Positions 1 to 6,011 of a stretch of 21,863 nt of DNA are shown here, one piece after another (the first letter of the stretch is position 1; each line of letters starts with the position of its first letter). Both the position numbers and the translations under genes were made by a program. Source of the DNA: an uncultured Muribaculaceae bacterium (GTDB lineage Bacteria > Bacteroidota > Bacteroidia > Bacteroidales > Muribaculaceae); assembly GCA_910576935.1 (NCBI GenBank), contig CAJTKG010000041.1:1-21863 (forward strand), read 5' to 3'. Below the pieces are notes generated by a model. It was not told the DNA's origin, ran no database searches, and worked only from the letters and a program-made list of their open reading frames with translations.

Positions 1-2
1 TG

Positions 3-290
3 CTGATCCTCCACGCCCGCGCCGACATCCCCCACCTCCACCGCTGGCCCGGACTCAAAGAATACACCGACCCCACCTTCTCGCCCCACCCACCGTCCGA
101 ATCCAAGGCGTATGGGGCGATGGCCTCCCGGCCATCGTCTGAATCCACGGCGCATGGACCGAGGCGATATGGAGCGACGCTCTCCCGAGCGTCGTCCGAA
201 TCCACGGCGCATGGACCGAGAGGTTTAACCCTCGGATCAACAACCGACAACCTCCCCATCCTCATCCCCCTCAAACTCACTCCAATATAG
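3..290 (+). CDS. Possible 3' end of an upstream reading frame (uncertain)
   Basis: An open frame enters from the left edge and stops at TAG 288-290 (95 codons). The first 25 or so residues (beginning LILHARADIPHLHRWPG) read like a plausible protein end. The remainder is translated repeat DNA, giving SESKAYG / SESTAHGP / SESTAHGP. The opposite strand is also open over much of the same stretch, because the DNA is C-rich and the repeat spacings (42 and 57 bp) are multiples of three. I do not recognise a family. The real stop of the upstream gene may lie outside this frame, so this is a weak call. Confidence 0.22.
   Translation: MILHARADIPHLHRWPGLKEYTDPTFSPHPPSESKAYGAMASRPSSESTAHGPRRYGATLSRASSESTAHGPRGLTLGSTTDNLPILIPLKLTPI
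95..220. repeat. Direct-repeat / tetraloop-hairpin array
   Basis: Positions 141-163 and 198-220 are identical 23-base direct repeats 57 bp apart, and 99-120 is a diverged copy. Between the copies lie two perfect inverted repeats. The first is CGATGGCC-TCCC-GGCCATCG at 118-137 and the second is CGACGCTC-TCCC-GAGCGTCG at 175-194. The two 8-bp stems differ in sequence but both stay fully paired, and both share the TCCC loop. That is the pattern expected of a structured repeat family such as REP/BIME-like elements. There is no associated transposase, and spacer and repeat lengths do not fit CRISPR. Confidence 0.75.
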
Positions 291-370
291 CTACTGCGGC
301 AGACATCCCCGCGCGTCTAAACCGACCAAACCGATGTCAGACGTACATTGACATTGTTGATACAAACCAT

Positions 371-394
371 GAGATAGACGATCTCACGATCGTC
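371..394. repeat. Further hairpin, possibly a degenerate member of the upstream repeat family
   Basis: GACGATC-TCAC-GATCGTC at 377-394 is a perfect 7-bp inverted repeat with a 4-base loop resembling the TCCC loops of the 95-220 array. GAGAT (371-375) can alternatively pair with ATCTC (381-385). The hairpin is seen directly. Membership of the same family is inferred only from the loop and the CGTC end. Confidence 0.4.
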
Positions 395-440
395 GTTATG
401 GATTGAAGGTTTTGACCATCATATCGGTCTCTAACCACTT

Positions 441-488
441 GAATCCACGGTGATTGATTGGACTGATTAGTCCCTGTGGGTCCAAATC
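441..488. repeat. Decamer copy plus hairpin related to the 141/198 repeats
   Basis: The decamer GAATCCACGG at 441-450 is identical to the first ten bases of the repeats at 141 and 198. It is followed by two competing inverted repeats: GGACT-GATT-AGTCC (460-473), or GATTGGAC (456-463) with GTCCAAATC (480-488, one bulged A). The spacing of decamer then hairpin matches the upstream units, suggesting a decayed copy. Confidence 0.4.
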
Positions 489-634
489 GGTTTACAAACA
501 TTTGCGAACCCGGTTCATCTGTCGCGCCGCAAGACTCCGTCGGTCATGACGTCACCTGACGGCTTGTGAGTCCGTTGCCTGTGCCTCTGTTTCTCTCCCT
601 CTTGAAATTTTCAAAACAAAAAAACTTGGAAATG

Positions 635-666
635 TTTGGATATTAGCGCGATAATGATTAATTTTG
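635..666 (+). promoter_or_regulatory. Bacteroidota-type promoter for rpsL and the ribosomal operon
   Basis: TTTG at 635-638 and TAATTTTG at 659-666 match the Bacteroidota -33 TTTG and -7 TAnnTTTG elements with a 20-bp spacer, within the usual 19-21. The expected start of transcription is about 670-675, giving a leader of roughly 135 nt before rpsL. It is the only well-spaced match I found in the leader region. Confidence 0.75.
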
Positions 667-687
667 TGGCGAATTTAAGGCACAATA

Positions 688-735
688 GCGCCCTGCTATC
701 GCTAAGTTATTGAAAACGACAACGATAGATGGCGC
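688..735 (+). promoter_or_regulatory. Leader hairpin in the rpsL 5' UTR
   Basis: GCGCC (688-692) pairs with GGCGC (731-735), and CTATCG (696-701) pairs with CGATAG (723-728). Together they make two stacked helices of 5 and 6 bp around a 21-nt loop. The element begins about 15 nt after the predicted transcription start, and an A-rich, apparently unstructured 70-nt segment separates it from the rpsL start. A role in leader stability or autoregulation is inference. Confidence 0.5.
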
Positions 736-808
736 AATTTGTGTGTGAAAATGAAATTTGAAAACTAAGAGATAAAGTAAATTATTAAAGAAAACTAAAG
801 AAACTAAG

Positions 809-1198
809 ATGCCTACTATTCAGCAATTAGTAAGAAAAGGACGTGTAGCTCTTGAGGACAAGAGTAAATCACCCGCTCTCGATTCATGCCCGCAGCGTCG
901 TGGTGTGTGTGTGCGTGTGTATACTACCACTCCCAAAAAGCCCAACTCGGCTATGCGTAAGGTGGCGCGTGTGCGCTTGACCAACGGTAAGGAAGTCAAC
1001 TCATACATCCCCGGTGAAGGCCACAACCTTCAGGAGCACTCGATCGTGCTTGTTCGCGGCGGCCGTGTGAAAGACCTTCCCGGTGTCCGCTATCACATCG
1101 TTCGCGGCACGCTCGATACCGGTGGTGTCAAAGATCGTACACAGCGTCGCTCTAAATACGGAGCCAAACGTCCCAAGGCCGGTGCAGCCAAGAAGTAA
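809..1198 (+). CDS. rpsL: 30S ribosomal protein S12
   Basis: uS12 sits at the decoding centre of the small subunit and helps monitor codon-anticodon pairing. The 129-residue product is close to the usual length (124 in E. coli). It contains the hallmark segments TTTPKKPNSAMRK (residues 39-51) and GGRVKDLPGVRYHIVRG (84-100). Lys43 and Lys88, the classic sites of streptomycin-resistance substitutions, are both unchanged, predicting a sensitive S12 allele. Asp89 is the residue methylthiolated by RimO in other bacteria. It is the first gene of the operon behind a ~135-nt leader. The ATG has no Shine-Dalgarno sequence, only an A-rich upstream region, as is common in this phylum. The run of alternating G and T near 904-920 simply encodes GVCVRV. 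Confidence 0.98.
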   Translation: MPTIQQLVRKGRVALEDKSKSPALDSCPQRRGVCVRVYTTTPKKPNSAMRKVARVRLTNGKEVNSYIPGEGHNLQEHSIVLVRGGRVKDLPGVRYHIVRGTLDTGGVKDRTQRRSKYGAKRPKAGAAKK

Positions 1199-1389
1199 TC
1201 CTGTCGCGATACGATAGGGTGAAGTCGTTACTGAACGCACCGCGAGTAAATTATCAAACAATCAATTAACTCGTTTTTGAATTTCTTGAAAAGCTGGCTA
1301 CCCCGGTTGAGTAAGCATGTCAGAGGACAATGCTGAAGAATGAAGAAGAAAGCAACCAAGCAATCAAAAACACAAACCAATCTTTTAAA
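1199..1389 (+). promoter_or_regulatory. Long rpsL-rpsG intercistronic region, candidate S7 control site
   Basis: This 191-bp gap is unusually long for the cluster. TCGCG (1204-1208) can pair with CGCGA (1241-1245), enclosing ACGA (1211-1214) with TCGT (1225-1228). In E. coli S7 represses translation from the equivalent spacer between the S12 and S7 genes. Similar control here is inferred from position only. No TAnnTTTG promoter was found in the gap. Confidence 0.35.
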
Positions 1390-1866
1390 ATGAGAAAGGC
1401 AAAGCCCAAAAAACGGATCATTCTGCCCGATCCCGTTTTTAACGATGTGAAAGTTACAAAATTTGTCAATCATCTTATGTATGACGGCAAGAAAAACACA
1501 GCTTTCACAATCTTTTACGACGCGCTTGAAACTGTGAAGTCGAAACTGCCCAACGAAGAAATGACCGCCCTCGAAATCTGGAAGAAGGCGCTCGAAAACG
1601 TTACCCCGCTCGTTGAGGTTAAATCGCGTCGTGTCGGTGGTGCGACATTCCAGGTCCCCACAGAGATCCGCCCCGACCGCAAGGAGTCTATATCAATGAA
1701 AAATCTTATTCTTTATGCCCGCAAACGTGGCGGTAAGACCATGGCCGACAAACTCGCGGCTGAAGTCGTTGACGCTTTTAACGAACAGGGCGGCGCATAC
1801 AAACGCAAAGAAGACATGCACAAAATGGCCGAAGCCAACCGTGCTTTCGCTCACTTCCGCTTCTAA
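1390..1866 (+). CDS. rpsG: 30S ribosomal protein S7
   Basis: uS7 is a primary 16S rRNA-binding protein that nucleates the head of the small subunit and lines the E site. I chose the ATG at 1390, which gives 158 residues beginning MRKAKPKKRIILPDPVFNDVKV, the usual start of Bacteroidales S7. An in-frame ATG at 1330 would add 20 polar residues (MLKNEEESNQ...) that look like translated leader. The protein contains KSRRVGGATFQVPTEIRPDR and ends in EANRAFAHFRF. The long spacer before it may be an S7-responsive control region. Confidence 0.96.
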   Translation: MRKAKPKKRIILPDPVFNDVKVTKFVNHLMYDGKKNTAFTIFYDALETVKSKLPNEEMTALEIWKKALENVTPLVEVKSRRVGGATFQVPTEIRPDRKESISMKNLILYARKRGGKTMADKLAAEVVDAFNEQGGAYKRKEDMHKMAEANRAFAHFRF

Positions 1867-1908
1867 TGCAAATTTCATTGAATATAAATTTCTATCGTAT
1901 AAAGCAAA

Positions 1909-4035
1909 ATGGCTAAATCAGACGAATCACTTAAATATACGCGCAATATCGGCATTATGGCTCACATCGATGCCGGTAAGACCACTACATCAGAGCGTAT
2001 CCTATTCTATACCGGTCTGACCCACAAGATCGGCGAGGTGCACGACGGTGCTGCCACTATGGACTGGATGGAACAGGAGCAGGAGCGCGGTATAACTATC
2101 ACCTCGGCTGCAACGACAACGTTCTGGAAATATAACGACGAAAAATACAAGATCAACCTGATTGACACCCCCGGACACGTCGACTTCACCGTCGAGGTAG
2201 AGCGCTCGCTCCGAGTGCTTGACGGAGCTGTCGCTACATTCTGTGCCGTAGGCGGCGTCGAGCCCCAGTCTGAGACTGTGTGGCGTCAGGCTGACAAATA
2301 CAACGTGCCCCGTATCGGCTATGTCAACAAAATGGACCGTTCGGGCGCGAACTTCTTTGAAGTAGTACGTCAGCTCAAGGACGTCCTTGGTGCAAACCCC
2401 TGCCCGATACAGATTCCTATCGGCGCCGAGGAAACATTCAAGGGCGTTGTCGACCTGATTATGATGAAAGCCATCTTCTGGCATGACGAGTCGATGGGTG
2501 CCGACTACTCTGTAGAAGAGATTCCCGCAAACCTCGTCGGCGAAGCCGAAGAATGGCGTGACAAAATGCTTGAGAAAATCGCCGAATATGACGACGACCT
2601 CATGGCAAAATACTTCGACGATCCCTCGACCATCACAATCGATGAGATCAAGAAGGCTCTTCGCAAGGCAACACTGTCAATGGATGTTGTGCCGATGATC
2701 TGCGGTTCTTCATTTAAAAACAAAGGCGTACAATGCCTTCTCGATTCTGTCTGCGCATATCTTCCCAGCCCGACTGACGCCGGTGCTGTCGAAGGCCATA
2801 GCGTTGATGACCCCGATAAGGTCGAAAGCCGTGAGCCCTCGAGTGACGCACCTATGTGCGCTCTCGCATTCAAGATCGCTACCGACCCCTATGTAGGCCG
2901 TCTGACATTCTTCCGTGTCTACTCGGGCGACGTCGTTGCAGGCACATATATCCTCAACGCTCGTTCGGGCAAGAAAGAACGCGTGTCGCGTCTGTTCCAG
3001 ATGCATTCTAACAAACAGAACCCGATGGAGAAAATCGGTTGTGGTGATATCGGTGCCGGTGTAGGCTTCAAGGACATCCGCACCGGCGACACCCTCTGCG
3101 CCGAAGACGCTCCCATCGTTCTCGAGGCAATGGAATTCCCTGATCCCGTTATCGGTATCGCTGTAGAGCCCAAGACTCAGAAAGACCTCGACAAACTCGG
3201 TGTCGGCCTTCAGAAACTTGCCGAAGAAGATCCCACATTCCGTGTCGAGACAAACGAAGAGACCGGTCAGACCGTCATCTCGGGTATGGGTGAGCTTCAC
3301 CTCGATATCATCATCGACCGTCTGCGTCGTGAGTTCAAGGTAGAATGCAACCAGGGCCGTCCTCAGGTTACATACAAAGAAGCCATCACACAACCTGTCG
3401 AACTTCGCGAGGTATTCAAGAAACAGACCGGTGGTCGTGGTAAATTCGCCGACATCATTGTTCGCGTCGAGCCCGTTGACGAAGGCTTCGAAGGAGGTCT
3501 GCAGTTTGTCGACGAAGTCAAGGGCGGTAACATTCCCAAGGAATTCATTCCTTCGATTCAGAAAGGCTTTACAACAGCTATGAAAAACGGTGTGCTTGCA
3601 GGTTATCCCGTTGAGCGCCTCAAAGTCACCGTTCTCGACGGTTCGTTCCACCCTGTCGACTCTGACCAGCTTTCGTTCGAGCTCTGCGCCATCCAGGCCT
3701 TCAAGAAAGCATCTGAGAAAGCAGGTCCCGTTCTTCTCGAGCCTATCATGAAGATCGAGGTTGTCACCCCCGAGGAATCTATGGGTGACGTCATCTCTGA
3801 CCTTAACAAACGTCGCGGTCAGGTCGAAGGCATGGAGACAAGCCGTTCGGGCGCCCGTGTCGTCAAGGCCAAGGCCCCGCTCGCCGAGATGTTCGGATAT
3901 GTTACAGCTCTGCGTACCATCACAAGCGGTCGCGCTACATCTACGATGACATTCTCACACTATGCCGAAGTGTCTTCGTCGATCGCCAAGAACGTTCTGA
4001 CAGAGTGTCAGGGTCGTGTTGATCTCTTAAAGTAA
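1909..4035 (+). CDS. fusA: Translation elongation factor G
   Basis: EF-G is the GTPase that translocates tRNA and mRNA through the ribosome and, with RRF, recycles it. The 708-residue length matches E. coli EF-G (704). The G domain shows the P-loop AHIDAGKTT (18-26), switch I ERGITI (59-64), DTPGH (86-90, with catalytic His90), NKMD (140-143) and GSS (266-268). Domains II to V follow, including the GRGKFAD region of domain IV and a C-terminal segment with GYVTALRTITSGRAT. All GTPase motifs are canonical, so this is the housekeeping copy rather than a divergent EF-G paralogue of the kind known in Bacteroides. It lies 42 bp after rpsG. Unlike many bacteria, no tuf gene follows it. Confidence 0.98.
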   Translation: MAKSDESLKYTRNIGIMAHIDAGKTTTSERILFYTGLTHKIGEVHDGAATMDWMEQEQERGITITSAATTTFWKYNDEKYKINLIDTPGHVDFTVEVERSLRVLDGAVATFCAVGGVEPQSETVWRQADKYNVPRIGYVNKMDRSGANFFEVVRQLKDVLGANPCPIQIPIGAEETFKGVVDLIMMKAIFWHDESMGADYSVEEIPANLVGEAEEWRDKMLEKIAEYDDDLMAKYFDDPSTITIDEIKKALRKATLSMDVVPMICGSSFKNKGVQCLLDSVCAYLPSPTDAGAVEGHSVDDPDKVESREPSSDAPMCALAFKIATDPYVGRLTFFRVYSGDVVAGTYILNARSGKKERVSRLFQMHSNKQNPMEKIGCGDIGAGVGFKDIRTGDTLCAEDAPIVLEAMEFPDPVIGIAVEPKTQKDLDKLGVGLQKLAEEDPTFRVETNEETGQTVISGMGELHLDIIIDRLRREFKVECNQGRPQVTYKEAITQPVELREVFKKQTGGRGKFADIIVRVEPVDEGFEGGLQFVDEVKGGNIPKEFIPSIQKGFTTAMKNGVLAGYPVERLKVTVLDGSFHPVDSDQLSFELCAIQAFKKASEKAGPVLLEPIMKIEVVTPEESMGDVISDLNKRRGQVEGMETSRSGARVVKAKAPLAEMFGYVTALRTITSGRATSTMTFSHYAEVSSSIAKNVLTECQGRVDLLK

Positions 4036-4060
4036 AAACAAAATAAAACATCATAATCTT

Positions 4061-4366
4061 ATGAGCCAGAAAATAAGAATCAAACTTAAATCTTACGATC
4101 ACAATCTCGTCGACAAATCGGCCGAGAAGATCGTCAAGACTGTGAAGGCTACAGGTGCGGTGGTAAGCGGTCCCATACCCCTGCCGACCCACAAGCGCAT
4201 CTTCACTGTAAACCGCTCGACCTTTGTGAATAAAAAATCACGCGAGCAGTTCCAGCTTTCATCTTTCAAACGTCTTATCGACATCTACAACTCTACAGCC
4301 AAGACTGTCGACGCTCTGATGAAACTCGAGCTCCCCAGCGGTGTTGAAGTCCAGATCAAAGTCTGA
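4061..4366 (+). CDS. rpsJ: 30S ribosomal protein S10
   Basis: uS10 belongs to the head of the 30S subunit; in other bacteria it also pairs with NusB in transcription antitermination. The 101 residues (103 in E. coli) begin MSQKIRIKLKSYDHNLVDKS and contain GPIPLPTHKRIFTVNRS, the conserved loop region. It starts 25 bp after fusA, so the str and S10 clusters are joined into one transcription unit. It is followed by an 88-bp spacer with a strong hairpin. Confidence 0.97.
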   Translation: MSQKIRIKLKSYDHNLVDKSAEKIVKTVKATGAVVSGPIPLPTHKRIFTVNRSTFVNKKSREQFQLSSFKRLIDIYNSTAKTVDALMKLELPSGVEVQIKV

Positions 4367-4376
4367 TATATTGAAA

Positions 4377-4408
4377 CCTGCCGCCGGGTGTCAAACCCCG
4401 ACGGCAGG
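4377..4408 (+). promoter_or_regulatory. Strong hairpin between rpsJ and rplC
   Basis: CCTGCCG (4377-4383) pairs with CGGCAGG (4402-4408), and inside it GGGT (4386-4389) pairs with ACCC (4395-4398) around the loop GTCAA. It starts ten bases after the rpsJ stop codon. The bases after it (CTCAAACATATA) are not a T-run, so a simple intrinsic terminator is unlikely. It could be an RNA-processing or attenuation site, or a target of L4 or L3, whose genes follow; function is inference. Confidence 0.6.
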
Positions 4409-4454
4409 CTCAAACATATAAACAAATAAAACAAACAATTTTAAATTTAGAGAA

Positions 4455-5072
4455 ATGCCAGGATTAATTGGAAAGAAAATCGGAATGACATCCGTTTTCA
4501 GTGCCGACGGTAAGAATGTACCGTGCACTGTTATCGAAGTAGGTCCTTGTGTAGTTACTCAGGTCAAGACAGCTGACAAAGATGGCTATGACGCCCTCCA
4601 GCTCGGTTTCGAGGAGCAGAAAGAGAAGCACCTCACACAGCCCGAGCTCGGTCACTTCAAAAAAGCCGGTGTGACACCCAAGAGACACTTGGCCGAGTTC
4701 AAAGGATTTGACGGTGAATACAAACTTGGAGACACCTTGACTGTCGACATGTTTACCGAAGCCGACTTTGTCGACATCGTAGGCATATCGAAAGGTAAAG
4801 GCCATCAGGGCGTAGTCAAACGTCACGGCTTTGGCGGTGTCGGCCAGTCAACACACGGTCAGCACAACCGCCTGCGTGCTCCCGGTTCGGTAGGCGCCTG
4901 CTCTTACCCTGCAAAGGTGTTCAAAGGCATGCGCATGGCCGGTCAGATGGGTAACCAGCGCGTGACAGTTCAGAACCTCCAGGTGCTGAAAGTTATCGCT
5001 GACCACAATTTATTGATGATCAAGGGTTCAATACCCGGAAGCAAAGGTTCAATCGTTTTAATTGAGAAATAA
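4455..5072 (+). CDS. rplC: 50S ribosomal protein L3
   Basis: uL3 is an early-assembly 23S rRNA-binding protein whose long loop reaches toward the peptidyl-transferase centre. The 205 residues (209 in E. coli) begin MPGLIGKKIGMTSVF and contain the signature KGKGHQGVVKRHGFGGVGQSTHG and GSVGACSYPAKVFKGMRMAGQMG. Downstream, rplD starts one base after the TAA, so the two are probably translationally coupled. The leader carries the hairpin at 4377-4408 and an A-rich run directly before the ATG. Confidence 0.98.
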   Translation: MPGLIGKKIGMTSVFSADGKNVPCTVIEVGPCVVTQVKTADKDGYDALQLGFEEQKEKHLTQPELGHFKKAGVTPKRHLAEFKGFDGEYKLGDTLTVDMFTEADFVDIVGISKGKGHQGVVKRHGFGGVGQSTHGQHNRLRAPGSVGACSYPAKVFKGMRMAGQMGNQRVTVQNLQVLKVIADHNLLMIKGSIPGSKGSIVLIEK

Positions 5073-5073
5073 T

Positions 5074-5694
5074 ATGGAACTCGCAATATATAATGTAGAA
5101 GGTCAGGACACCGGTCGCAAAGCCGTGCTTAACGACGAAGTCTTTGCTGTTGAGGCAAACGAGCAAGCCGTATATCTCGATGTAAAGCAGTATCTCGCCA
5201 ATCAGCGTCAGGGTACTCACAAGTCGAAAGAACGTAGCGAAGTGTCGGGTTCGACACGCAAACTCCACAAGCAGAAGGGCGGCGGCGGCAGCCGTATCGG
5301 TGACATCAACTCGCCCGTTCTCGTTGGTGGCGGCCGCGTGTTCGGTCCCCGTCCCCGTGACTACCGTTTCAAACTCAACCGCAAGGTGAAACAGCTCGCC
5401 CGCAAGTCGGCATTGACTGTTAAAGCTCAGGCAAACCAAATAATCATTGTCGAGGACTTCACTCTCGAAGCTCCTAAAACTAAAGATTTTATAAAAATTA
5501 CTAAAAATCTTAAAGTTGATGACAAAAAGGTACTTGTAGTTTTAGCAGCCCAAAATAAAAACGTATTTTTGTCATCACGTAATGTGCCGAACGCTCGACT
5601 GATGAGTGCTTCGGATATCAACACGTATGCACTGCTCAATAACAACGCTATTGTCCTTACGGAGAGTAGCCTTGAGCTGATTAATAAACTTTAA
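5074..5694 (+). CDS. rplD: 50S ribosomal protein L4
   Basis: uL4 lines the exit tunnel with L22 and in gammaproteobacteria also represses its own S10 operon. The ATG at 5074 gives 206 residues beginning MELAIYNVEGQDTGRK; a TTG at 5062 overlapping rplC is less likely. The tunnel loop reads HKQKGGGGSRIGDINSP in place of the common QKGTGRAR form, followed by VGGGRVFGPRPRDY; I believe this is usual in the phylum. Codons 135-170 or so (about 5476-5580) are much richer in A and T than the rest of the gene and contain a promoter-like TATTTTTG. The stop overlaps an in-frame ATG of the next gene, but that gene probably starts later. Confidence 0.97.
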   Translation: MELAIYNVEGQDTGRKAVLNDEVFAVEANEQAVYLDVKQYLANQRQGTHKSKERSEVSGSTRKLHKQKGGGGSRIGDINSPVLVGGGRVFGPRPRDYRFKLNRKVKQLARKSALTVKAQANQIIIVEDFTLEAPKTKDFIKITKNLKVDDKKVLVVLAAQNKNVFLSSRNVPNARLMSASDINTYALLNNNAIVLTESSLELINKL

Positions 5695-5700
5695 TGCCAC

Positions 5701-5714
5701 AGGAGGAAAAAGTA
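5701..5714 (+). promoter_or_regulatory. Shine-Dalgarno sequence that fixes the rplW start
   Basis: AGGAGG at 5701-5706 is a perfect anti-16S match, eight bases before the ATG at 5715. Most genes in this window lack such a site, in keeping with the weak use of Shine-Dalgarno pairing in Bacteroidota. It supports the ATG at 5715 over the earlier ATG at 5694, whose frame would read through the site as codons. Confidence 0.65.
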
Positions 5715-6005
5715 ATGGAAATTATGATCAAACCGGTAGTAACCGAGAAAGCCACCAAGCTGACAGAGAAGCTTAACCGCTATACATTCTCTGTCTCTCC
5801 CGAAGCAAACAAATATCAGATCAAGGATCTGGTAGAGAAGCTTTATGGCGTTAAAGTCGTCAGCGTCAACACAAGCGTCGTGCGTGGCAAAAACAAATCG
5901 CGCTGGACAAAGAGCGGTCTTCTCCGTGGCAAGACAACTGCCTGGAAGAAGGCTTTTGTCACAGTCGGCGAAGGTCAAACAATCGACTTTTATAGCAATA
6001 TTTAA
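5715..6005 (+). CDS. rplW: 50S ribosomal protein L23
   Basis: uL23 sits at the tunnel exit and is the docking site for trigger factor and SRP. The chosen ATG gives 96 residues, MEIMIKPVVTEKATKLTEKLNRYTFSV..., matching the length I expect for this order. A start at 5694 would add MPQEEKV and translate through the AGGAGG. The fold shows the usual VTEK opening, a basic hairpin (RGKNKSRWTKSGLLRGKTTAWKKA) and the C-terminal strand ending DFYSNI. rplB follows six bases after the stop. Confidence 0.95.
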   Translation: MEIMIKPVVTEKATKLTEKLNRYTFSVSPEANKYQIKDLVEKLYGVKVVSVNTSVVRGKNKSRWTKSGLLRGKTTAWKKAFVTVGEGQTIDFYSNI

Positions 6006-6011
6006 TAGAAA

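Larger units (their letters stand above)
291..634. other. Gene-free stretch upstream of the ribosomal operon
   Basis: No reading frame here looks coding. The stretch contains the two hairpin elements at 371-394 and 441-488. It also contains an imperfect long hairpin at 533-572, where GACTC 533-537 can pair with GAGTC 568-572 outside a helix of CCGTCGGT 537-544 with ACC 554-556 and GACGG 558-562; base 537 is shared, so the two helices compete at the junction. The octamer palindrome TGACGTCA (547-554) lies in the loop region. No tRNA or rRNA was recognised. Confidence 0.6.

Noticed and set aside
95..220. CRISPR array
   Set aside because: There are only two exact repeats, the spacers are hairpins rather than unique sequence, spacing is uneven, and no cas genes are near.
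55..243. Minus-strand 62-residue frame with repeated VHAPWI(R/Q)T
   Set aside because: The repeated peptide is produced by the nucleotide repeats at 95-220, whose spacings are multiples of three. There is no start context, and the opposite strand is equally open.
904..925. Alternating GT run in rpsL as a microsatellite or Z-DNA site
   Set aside because: It encodes the conserved segment GVCVRVYTT of S12 and is short and imperfect.
1330..1389. N-terminal extension of S7
   Set aside because: The 20 extra residues are polar and unlike S7, and the protein starting at 1390 has the standard N terminus.
2710..3651. Minus-strand 313-residue open frame inside fusA
   Set aside because: It is antisense to conserved EF-G codons; strong third-position bias in fusA keeps this frame open, and its protein resembles no family.
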